This document shows, piece after piece, positions 1 to 4,774 of a DNA stretch of 5,765 nt. The DNA comes from an uncultured Collinsella sp. (GTDB lineage Bacteria; Actinomycetota; Coriobacteriia; Coriobacteriales; Coriobacteriaceae). The stretch is from NCBI GenBank assembly GCA_902494585.1, contig CABUUD010000111.1:1-5765 (forward strand), written 5' to 3'. Position 1 is the first letter of the stretch; every line of letters begins with the position of its first letter. The position numbers and the translations under genes were made by a program. Below the pieces are notes generated by a model, which was given only the letters and a program-made list of their open reading frames with translations, ran no database searches and had not been told where the DNA came from.

Positions 1-65
1 GACGAACCCTGTAGCCCGCCAGCCCCTCCGCGGGCAACAATCCTATTCCACAACACAACCAACAG

Positions 66-72
66 AAAGGAG
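66..72 (+). promoter_or_regulatory. Ribosome binding site of the ClpP-like gene
   Basis: AAAGGAG lies 5 nt before the ATG at 78. It is a strong Shine-Dalgarno match and fixes this start. No convincing -10/-35 pair is visible in bases 1-65, so the promoter, or an upstream gene of the same operon, may lie outside the window. Confidence 0.8.
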
Positions 73-77
73 TCCTC

Positions 78-695
78 ATGGACACCAATCATTCCCCCAT
101 CATCAGTCCCCTCACCATGCGTGAATCCGCCCGAGGTATCACGCTCACCAGCATTTACGATGAGATGCTCGCCCGTCGCGAGCTCTCCGTCATGGGAAAC
201 ATCGAAACCCCGATGGCCCACGACCTATGCCAGCAGATCCGCCTGCTCGATGCCACCGACCCCAGCCGCCCCATCACCATATTTGTCGCCAGCGCCGGCG
301 GAAGCGTGCGATCGGGCCTTGCGATCTATGACGCCATACGCCTCGCATCGTGCCCCATCCGCACCGTCTGCCTGGAATTCGCCGCGTCCATGGGCGCCGT
401 GATCTTTATGGGCGGCGACAATCGCCGTATGGCGCCCCATGCAGAGCTCATGATTCACGACCCGCTGATCCCCCAGGGGGCAGGCGGCTCGGCACTTGCG
501 CTGCAGGAAACCAGCCGGCGTCTCATGCAGACCCGCAAGACCCTCACGCAAATCCTCTCGGACCGCAGCGGCCTCACGCCCAAGCGCATCCAGTCCCTCA
601 CCGTAAAAGACACCTACCTTTCGGCCGAGCGCGCCGTCGAGCTCGGCTTTGCCCACGAAATCCTCTCGACCACCAAGGAGGTCGCCCATGTCTAA
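78..695 (+). CDS. ClpP-like serine peptidase (divergent)
   Basis: The 205-residue protein belongs to the ClpP/crotonase-fold serine peptidases, which form barrel-shaped oligomers in the cytoplasm and cut unfolded polypeptides fed by an ATPase. Seen: the full catalytic triad in family order, Ser104 (FAASMGA), His127 (LMIHDP) and Asp178 (VKDTYLSA). The oxyanion/substrate loop is SAGGSV at 72-77 followed by AIYD, where housekeeping ClpP has SPGGSV. An IYDEMLARR segment at 26-34 matches the IYSRLLKER region of ClpP. Length is normal for the family, and there is no signal peptide or membrane segment. Divergence from housekeeping ClpP (SAGG for SPGG, MIHDP for MIHQP, VKD for DRD) suggests a specialised paralogue rather than the main clpP. 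The last 8 nt overlap the start of the VirD4-like ATPase gene, so the two are probably translated together. I infer that they act together, but the substrate is unknown. A phage-type or element-encoded ClpP is the alternative reading. Confidence 0.9.
   Translation: MDTNHSPIISPLTMRESARGITLTSIYDEMLARRELSVMGNIETPMAHDLCQQIRLLDATDPSRPITIFVASAGGSVRSGLAIYDAIRLASCPIRTVCLEFAASMGAVIFMGGDNRRMAPHAELMIHDPLIPQGAGGSALALQETSRRLMQTRKTLTQILSDRSGLTPKRIQSLTVKDTYLSAERAVELGFAHEILSTTKEVAHV
675..681 (+). promoter_or_regulatory. Ribosome binding site inside the peptidase gene, for the VirD4-like gene
   Basis: AAGGAGG sits within the last codons of the peptidase gene, 6 nt before the ATG at 688. It is a near-perfect anti-16S match. 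It decides the start of the ATPase against the earlier in-frame TTG at 649 and supports translational coupling. Confidence 0.85.
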
Positions 696-1992
696 CCTCG
701 CCAGCCGCCTCGCCGCATCTGAGTCCGCATCGTCCACCATCCTCGCCAAGGATCGAACGCTTTCCTGCGACACCCGCCAAACGGGACTCAACAACAATGC
801 ACTTGTGATCGGCCCCTCGGGAGCCGGCAAGACCCGAAACGTCCTCAAGCCCAACCTGCTGCAAATGAACGCAAGCTACATCGTGCTCGACACCAAAGGC
901 ACGCTCTGTCGCGAAGTGGGACCCGTGCTGGCAGCCCACGGCTACCGCGTGCAATGTCTCAACTTCGCCGACCTCAACACCGTCCCGGCCCTTGCGCCCG
1001 GCATCGAGCGCTGCGGCTACAACCCCCTGAGGCACATTCGCCGCAAGGCGGACGGCAGGCCCAACCAGCAGGACATCCTCTCGGTGGCAAAGGCCATCTG
1101 CCCCATCGAGGACAACAACCAGCCTTTTTGGGATCATGCGGCGGCAAACCTGCTGTCGTGTCTTATCGCCTACGTCACCGAACAGCTACCCGCCGACGAG
1201 CAGACGATCAGCTCGGTCATCAAGCTGATCGAGCACCTGCAGGACGGTGCCACGGGTCGATTGTTTGACGACCTGATCACGACCGACCCCCAAAGCTATG
1301 CCCTCTCGCTATGGCGGCGCTACGCCATTACGCAAAATGCCGAGCGCATGCACGCGAGCATCGTCGGCATCCTTGCCGAAAAGGTCATGTGTCTGGGATT
1401 CGACGGTGCGGCACAGCTCTATCGTGAGTGCCATCAGGTGGACTTCGCTTCCATGGGACACACCCCCTGCGCCCTGTTTGTAACCGTAAGCGATATTGAC
1501 CGCAATCTCGATCCGCTGACCGGCCTCTTTATTTCGCAGGCGTTTATGGGCCTCATTCGTGAGGCCGATAGGCAGCCCGACGGCAGCCTGCCCATGCCCG
1601 TGCGCTTTATGCTCGATGACTTCGCAAATCTGCAGATCCCCCAGATCGACAACGTGCTCTCGATTATCCGAAGCCGCAACATCTGGGCAACGCTGCTGCT
1701 GCAGTCGACCAACCAGCTCGATGCGCTCTATGGCGAGGCACGCGCTCGCTCCATCATGGGCAACTGCGACACGCATCTGGTGCTGGCATTCCAGGATCCA
1801 GAGAGTGCCCGGGTGTTTTCCGACCGCGCCGACGCGCTCCCCAGCACGCTCATGGCGACGCCGATCGATCGCTCGTGGCTCTTTGTACGCGGTCGCACTC
1901 CCGAACAGGTCGAGCGCTTTAGGCTCGAAGACCATCCGCTCTACGGGGAGCTGCCCGAGGCGCAGCGAGGCCATGCGGAGGCCGAGATCTAG
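688..1992 (+). CDS. VirD4/TraG-like ATPase (type IV coupling protein family), short and without membrane anchor
   Basis: This is a 434-residue P-loop ATPase of the VirD4/TraG coupling-protein family, which normally docks relaxase-DNA substrates onto a type IV secretion channel at the membrane. Seen: Walker A GPSGAGKT at 42-49 (Lys48, Thr49), then a VLDTKG strand at 66-71 and CGYNPL at 109-114. A helical insert occupies roughly 125-260. Walker B FMLDDFANL is at 307-315 with Asp310-Asp311, where the family usually has Asp-Glu. An RSRNIWATLLLQSTNQL stretch at 328-344 and IMGNC at 356-360 follow, both typical of the Gram-positive (CD1115-like) VirD4 branch. Odd: members are usually about 500-600 residues with N-terminal membrane helices, but here Walker A begins at residue 42 and no hydrophobic helix precedes it. 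The in-frame extension to TTG 649 adds only polar residues, and the frame is closed at 400-402. The protein should therefore be soluble or recruited by a partner. Its coupling to a ClpP-like peptidase is unusual, and the function is unproven. Confidence 0.85.
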   Translation: MSNLASRLAASESASSTILAKDRTLSCDTRQTGLNNNALVIGPSGAGKTRNVLKPNLLQMNASYIVLDTKGTLCREVGPVLAAHGYRVQCLNFADLNTVPALAPGIERCGYNPLRHIRRKADGRPNQQDILSVAKAICPIEDNNQPFWDHAAANLLSCLIAYVTEQLPADEQTISSVIKLIEHLQDGATGRLFDDLITTDPQSYALSLWRRYAITQNAERMHASIVGILAEKVMCLGFDGAAQLYRECHQVDFASMGHTPCALFVTVSDIDRNLDPLTGLFISQAFMGLIREADRQPDGSLPMPVRFMLDDFANLQIPQIDNVLSIIRSRNIWATLLLQSTNQLDALYGEARARSIMGNCDTHLVLAFQDPESARVFSDRADALPSTLMATPIDRSWLFVRGRTPEQVERFRLEDHPLYGELPEAQRGHAEAEI

Positions 1993-2060
1993 GCGCAGGG
2001 TTCTCGCAGCGCGCGGCGCCCCGGCGATGTTCCACAAAGGCCGTGCGCCCCGGGACCACG

Positions 2061-2100
2061 GCAAAGCAAAGGGGCCCGCATCCGATGGGATACGGCCCCC
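2061..2100 (-). terminator. Intrinsic terminator of pgi
   Basis: On the - strand, about 35 nt after the pgi stop, a GC-rich hairpin is followed by TTTGCTTTGC. The outer stem pairs 2071-2076 with 2094-2099, and an inner ATCC/GGAT stem pairs 2080-2083 with 2088-2091 around a 4-nt loop. On the + strand no T-run follows the stem, so it would stop transcription from the VirD4-like gene less well. It lies between two convergent genes. Confidence 0.75.
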
Positions 2101-2133
2101 TGGCTATAAGGCGCAATGCGTTAACAGCAGCGA

Positions 2134-3828
2134 CTACTTGCGGTGAGCGCGGTAGAACTCGATGAGCGCCTGGGTCGAAGCGTCCTGCTCGGCCTTGGCG
2201 GCGTCGTCGTGGAAGGCCGGGGTGATCTGCTTGGCAAGCTGCTTGCCCAGCTCGACGCCCCACTGGTCGTAGGAGTCGATGCCCCAGACCGTGCCCTCGA
2301 CAAACGTGATGTGCTCGTACAGGGCGATGAGCTCGCCGAGCGCAAACGGGGTCAGCGTGTCGCCGAAGATCGAGGTCGTCGGGCGGTTGCCCTCAAAGCA
2401 ACGGGCCGGGACGATCTGCTCGGGCGTGCCCTCGGCGCGCACCTCATCGGCCGTCTTACCAAAAGCGAGCGCCTTGGTCTGGGCCAGGAAGTTGCCCAGG
2501 AACAGCTCATGCACGTCCTGACCGCTATCGGTCGCAGGGTTGGCAGTGTTGGCGAAGGCGATGAAATCGGCCGGAACCACCACGGTGCCCTGGTGCAGCA
2601 GCTGGTAGAAGGCATGCTGGCCGTTGGTGCCGGGCTCGCCCCAGAAGATCTCACCGGTGTCGGAGGTCACGGCGCTGCCGTCCCAGCGGACATGCTTGCC
2701 GTTGGACTCCATGGTGAGCTGCTGCAGGTAGGCCGGGAAGCGGTGCAGATACTGGCAGTACGGAAGCACGGCGTGGCTCTTGGAACCGAAGAAGTTGACG
2801 TACCAGACGTTGAGCAGACCCATCAGCGCGACGGCATTGTTCTCGAGCGGCGTATTGCAGAAGTACTCGTCGATGGCGTGGAAGCCCTCGAGGAACTGCT
2901 GGAAACGCTCGGGGCCGAGCACGACGATCAGCGACAGGCCCACGGCGGAGTCGACGGAGTAGCGGCCGCCGACCCAATTCCAGAAACCAAAGGCGTTAGC
3001 GGGGTCGATGCCGAAGGCCTCGACCTTCTCGAGTGCGGTGGAAACGGCGACGAAGTGCTTGGCCACGGCCTCGGCGTTCTGCTCATCGGAGCCATCGATG
3101 GCGCCCTGAGCCTTGAGCTGCTCGAGCATCCAGGTCTTGACCTCGCGGGCGTTGGTGAGGGTCTCGAGCGTGGTGAAAGTCTTGGAAACGATGATCACGA
3201 GCGTGGTCTCGGGATCGAGGCCCTTGAGCTTCTCTGCCTGATCGTTGGGGTCAATGTTGGAGATGTAACGGCAGTCGATACCGGCGTCGGCGTAGGGACG
3301 CAGGGCCTCGTAGGCCATGACCGGGCCCAGGTCGGAGCCACCGATGCCGATGGACACCAGGTGCTCGATCTTTTTGCCGGTAACACCCTTCCACTCACCG
3401 GAGCGCACGCGCTCGGCGAAGGCATACATGCGGTCGAGGACCTCGTGCACGTCGGCGACGACATCCTGGCCGTCAACGATGAGCTGGCCCTTCTCGCTTG
3501 CCGGGCGGCGCAGCGCGGTGTGCAGGACGGCGCGGTCCTCGGTGGTGTTGATGTGCTCGCCGGAGAACATGGCGTCGCGGCGCTCCTCGAGCTTCACCTC
3601 GCGGGCAAGATCGCACAGCAGCTTGACGGTCTCATCGGTCACCAGGTTCTTGGACAGATCGAAGTGCAGGTCACCAGCGTCAAAGCTCAGCTTGTTCACG
3701 CGCTCGGCATCGGCGGCGAACCAGGCCTTGAGGTCGATACCTTCGGCCTCGAGCTTCTCCTGATGAGCCTCGAGCGCCTTCCAAGCGGCAGTCGACGTAG
3801 CATCGATAGGTGCGGCAACAGTTGCCAT
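2134..3828 (-). CDS. pgi: Glucose-6-phosphate isomerase
   Basis: The 564-residue cytoplasmic enzyme interconverts glucose-6-phosphate and fructose-6-phosphate in glycolysis and gluconeogenesis. Seen: the sugar-phosphate-binding loops IGIGGSDLGP at 160-169 and SKTFTTLET at 215-223. The first family signature, VGGRYS at 286-291, holds catalytic Arg289. Glu374 is in MESNGK, His405 is in TNGQHAF, and the second signature DQWGVELGK at 521-529 ends in catalytic Lys529. All key residues are intact and the length is normal for the long bacterial/eukaryotic-type PGI. The start is set by GAGGAGGA (3833-3840) 4 nt before the ATG. An in-frame GTG at 3855 would add nine residues but has GGAGG almost touching it and is unlikely. 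The gene is monocistronic: its own leader is upstream and a strong terminator lies downstream. It converges with the VirD4-like gene. Confidence 0.97.
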   Translation of the reverse strand: MATVAAPIDATSTAAWKALEAHQEKLEAEGIDLKAWFAADAERVNKLSFDAGDLHFDLSKNLVTDETVKLLCDLAREVKLEERRDAMFSGEHINTTEDRAVLHTALRRPASEKGQLIVDGQDVVADVHEVLDRMYAFAERVRSGEWKGVTGKKIEHLVSIGIGGSDLGPVMAYEALRPYADAGIDCRYISNIDPNDQAEKLKGLDPETTLVIIVSKTFTTLETLTNAREVKTWMLEQLKAQGAIDGSDEQNAEAVAKHFVAVSTALEKVEAFGIDPANAFGFWNWVGGRYSVDSAVGLSLIVVLGPERFQQFLEGFHAIDEYFCNTPLENNAVALMGLLNVWYVNFFGSKSHAVLPYCQYLHRFPAYLQQLTMESNGKHVRWDGSAVTSDTGEIFWGEPGTNGQHAFYQLLHQGTVVVPADFIAFANTANPATDSGQDVHELFLGNFLAQTKALAFGKTADEVRAEGTPEQIVPARCFEGNRPTTSIFGDTLTPFALGELIALYEHITFVEGTVWGIDSYDQWGVELGKQLAKQITPAFHDDAAKAEQDASTQALIEFYRAHRK

Positions 3829-3832
3829 AAAG

Positions 3833-3840
3833 TCCTCCTC
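3833..3840 (-). promoter_or_regulatory. Ribosome binding site of pgi
   Basis: GAGGAGGA on the - strand, 4 nt before the ATG at 3828. It chooses this start over the in-frame GTG at 3855. Confidence 0.8.
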
Positions 3841-3846
3841 AGCATA

Positions 3847-3870
3847 CGGGCGCACGCCTCCATGCGCCCG
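3847..3870 (-). promoter_or_regulatory. Hairpin in the pgi 5' leader
   Basis: A perfect 8-bp inverted repeat, CGGGCGCA / TGCGCCCG, encloses an 8-nt loop that on the pgi mRNA reads TGGAGGCG. It ends 6 nt before the pgi Shine-Dalgarno site. The loop carries a second GGAGG. There is no T-run, so it is not a terminator. It may stabilise the mRNA 5' end or affect ribosome loading; that role is inferred. Confidence 0.5.
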
Positions 3871-3887
3871 GACATTCAGATGCCACT

Positions 3888-3893
3888 ATTCTA
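3888..3893 (-). promoter_or_regulatory. Possible -10 box of pgi (TAGAAT)
   Basis: TAGAAT on the - strand, about 60 nt before the pgi ATG, would put transcription start just upstream of the leader hairpin. The -35 is poor: at 17-18 nt spacing only TGATTG or CTGATT is found, and the good TTGACC nearby is too close, at 5 nt. This is a weak call. Confidence 0.3.
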
Positions 3894-3951
3894 GCGCAGG
3901 TCAAGACTACAATCAGCGAGCGTTGCCAATCGGCCCCCCAAACGGCAACCG

Positions 3952-3970
3952 ACCAAAAAGGGACAGGTTT
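3952..3970 (+). repeat. 19-nt direct repeat, copy 1
   Basis: ACCAAAAAGGGACAGGTTT is identical to bases 4685-4703, in the same orientation. This copy forms most of the left arm of the large hairpin at 3957-4018. The two copies bracket the small dehydrogenase-like gene. The motif may be a dispersed intergenic repeat of this genome, but that cannot be tested from one window. Confidence 0.85.
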
Positions 3971-4018
3971 ATTTTGGCAGGTCAAACGCTTTACCAACCA
4001 AAAATAACCCGTCCCTTT
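3955..4018 (-). terminator. Large imperfect hairpin, probable terminator of the dehydrogenase-like gene
   Basis: Two 26-nt arms, 3957-3982 and 3993-4018, pair at 21 of 26 positions around a 10-nt loop. On the - strand the structure starts 10 nt after the stop of the dehydrogenase-like gene and ends in GTCCCTTTTT, so it can act as an intrinsic terminator there. The A-tract/U-tract partly pair with each other. Each arm carries a version of the AAAGGGAC-GGTT repeat: the right arm read on the - strand has AAAGGGACGGGTT, with A-to-G at the ninth position. It may therefore be a palindromic REP-like element reused as a terminator. Confidence 0.6.
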
Positions 4019-4028
4019 ATGGCAAATA

Positions 4029-4553
4029 TCAGGCCGCGGCGCAGACGCTACCGAGCAACTCGCGCAGAGGAGACCCGATGCCCTCCAGCAGTTCGGGCGC
4101 GATAATGGCAAAAACCGGAACCTCGCCGGTGCCCACGACAGCAGGTACCTTGCCCTCCGAGACAATACATCCATAAGGGACAAAACCGTCTTCGCCGGCA
4201 TCGAGCACCGCCATGCGACGCGCGAGTTCGCGCGCAAAGCCGGCGGTATCGGCATCGCCGATCGCCAGGACAAAGTCCACGCCTTCGTCGGTCGCCTGGG
4301 CCACGGCTTCGTCGATCAGCTCGTCTCCCCCGTCGCCCTCAACCGAGCCGCAGCGGAAAAGTACACGCTCGAGTAGGGCTCGATCAAGCGAGCCAAGTGC
4401 CGCCGAGACAAGCTCATCGCGCGTATGCTTGTCACCGCCCAGCACGACCAGCGCCTTGGTGCCACCGTAGTGAGCGACCAGTCGTCCACACCAGCGAGCC
4501 ACGTCTCCATCCGCAACAAGGCGCGTCGGCATACCAAACCCATAATTGACCAT
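4029..4553 (-). CDS. Truncated, degenerate iron-containing alcohol dehydrogenase-like protein
   Basis: From the preferred start this is a 174-residue protein resembling the N-terminal nucleotide-binding domain of group III (Fe-type) alcohol dehydrogenases and the dehydroquinate-synthase fold. Seen, numbered from this start: NYGFGMPTRLV at 3-13, matching the family's NF-x-x-x-PT opening; ALVVLGGDK at 34-42; and DFVLAIGDADTAGFARELA at 93-111. The last aligns with the family's DFILAVGGGSVIDTAKAIA, but the GGGS dinucleotide loop has become GDAD. A later VPVFAIIAPELL resembles the family's FAIIDPEL. Family members are about 380-400 residues. The C-terminal helical domain with the metal-binding histidines is absent, so dehydrogenase activity is unlikely. 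The frame is intact, so it may be a repurposed or decaying paralogue. Start: ATG 4553 fits the family start, with only weak GGAAGG/GGAAAAG signals upstream. An in-frame ATG at 4604 adds 17 residues without a visible Shine-Dalgarno site. The gene sits between two copies of a 19-nt repeat. Confidence 0.7.
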   Translation of the reverse strand: MVNYGFGMPTRLVADGDVARWCGRLVAHYGGTKALVVLGGDKHTRDELVSAALGSLDRALLERVLFRCGSVEGDGGDELIDEAVAQATDEGVDFVLAIGDADTAGFARELARRMAVLDAGEDGFVPYGCIVSEGKVPAVVGTGEVPVFAIIAPELLEGIGSPLRELLGSVCAAA

Positions 4554-4684
4554 CTTTTCCACAACCCTTCCGTGCGTATAGGCGGTATCAATCGTTAGGC
4601 TCATGCTACGAAGCGAGGTTTTCCGAGCTGTTTCGCACTCTTTAGAGCTGCGTTAAAACCCGATCCAACCGCACGACCATACCT

Positions 4685-4703
4685 ACCAAAAAGGGACAGG
4701 TTT
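4685..4703 (+). repeat. 19-nt direct repeat, copy 2 (solitary)
   Basis: This is identical to 3952-3970. Unlike copy 1 it has no opposing arm, so it forms no large hairpin. Its last base is the first base of the -35 box of the downstream polymerase promoter. Confidence 0.85.
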
Positions 4704-4731
4704 TGACGATGTCCGGACGAGCGGGTATTAT
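4703..4731 (+). promoter_or_regulatory. Sigma-70-type promoter of the Y-family polymerase gene
   Basis: TTGACG (4703-4708) and TATTAT (4726-4731) are separated by 17 nt, the optimal spacing. Each hexamer has one mismatch to TTGACA/TATAAT. Transcription would start around 4738, inside the first LexA-like box, and the next gene begins at 4775. Confidence 0.8.
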
Positions 4732-4746
4732 CGAACAAGTATTCGA
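4731..4746 (+). promoter_or_regulatory. LexA-like operator (SOS box) 1
   Basis: TCGAACAAGTATTCGA matches the actinobacterial/Gram-positive SOS palindrome TCGAAC-N4-GTTCGA at 11 of 12 defined positions, with G-to-A in the right half. It overlaps the end of the -10 box and the likely transcription start, which is where a bound LexA would block RNA polymerase. It precedes a translesion polymerase gene, a classic SOS target. Confidence 0.8.
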
Positions 4747-4748
4747 TA

Positions 4749-4762
4749 AGAACATGTGTTTG
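4749..4762 (+). promoter_or_regulatory. LexA-like operator (SOS box) 2
   Basis: AGAACATGTGTTTG differs from the Gram-positive consensus CGAAC-RNRY-GTTYG only at its first base. It is centred 17 bp after box 1 and ends just before the ribosome binding site. A second site in tandem would tighten repression. Confidence 0.65.
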
Positions 4763-4765
4763 ATG

Positions 4766-4770
4766 GGAGG
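4766..4770 (+). promoter_or_regulatory. Ribosome binding site deciding the polymerase start
   Basis: GGAGG (within GGGAGGA) lies 4 nt before the GTG at 4775, a spacing like that of pgi in this window. The in-frame ATGs at 4754 and 4763 have no such site, and 4754 lies inside SOS box 2. Confidence 0.65.
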
Positions 4771-4774
4771 ACGC

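Noticed and set aside
14..35. Inverted repeat GCCCGC / GCGGGC before the ClpP-like gene
   Set aside because: Only a 6-bp stem with a 10-nt loop and no T-run on either side. Common by chance in GC-rich DNA.
649..687. Upstream TTG as start of the VirD4-like ATPase
   Set aside because: It adds 13 residues of no family likeness. ATG 688 has AAGGAGG at 6 nt spacing, which is far better.
225..854. Long open frame on the - strand across the ClpP-like gene
   Set aside because: It lies opposite a well-supported gene, has no recognisable motif, and shows the low-complexity composition of an antisense shadow.
1309..2064. Long open frame on the - strand opposite the VirD4-like gene
   Set aside because: It has no motif and overlaps the ATPase coding region, whose Walker motifs are intact.
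2143..3894. A 583-codon open frame on the + strand opposite pgi
   Set aside because: It is exactly antisense to a complete pgi with all catalytic residues. Its translation is rich in Gly, Val, Leu and Glu with no domain, which is typical of antisense frames in GC-rich genes.
3922..3949. Inverted repeat GTTGCC / GGCAAC upstream of pgi
   Set aside because: A 6-bp stem with a 16-nt loop, no known operator likeness, and not positioned on a convincing promoter.
4617..4660. Weak inverted repeat GGTTTT / AAAACC between the dehydrogenase-like and polymerase genes
   Set aside because: The arms are short and AT-rich and the enclosed region pairs poorly. No T-run in terminator position, so I do not call a function.
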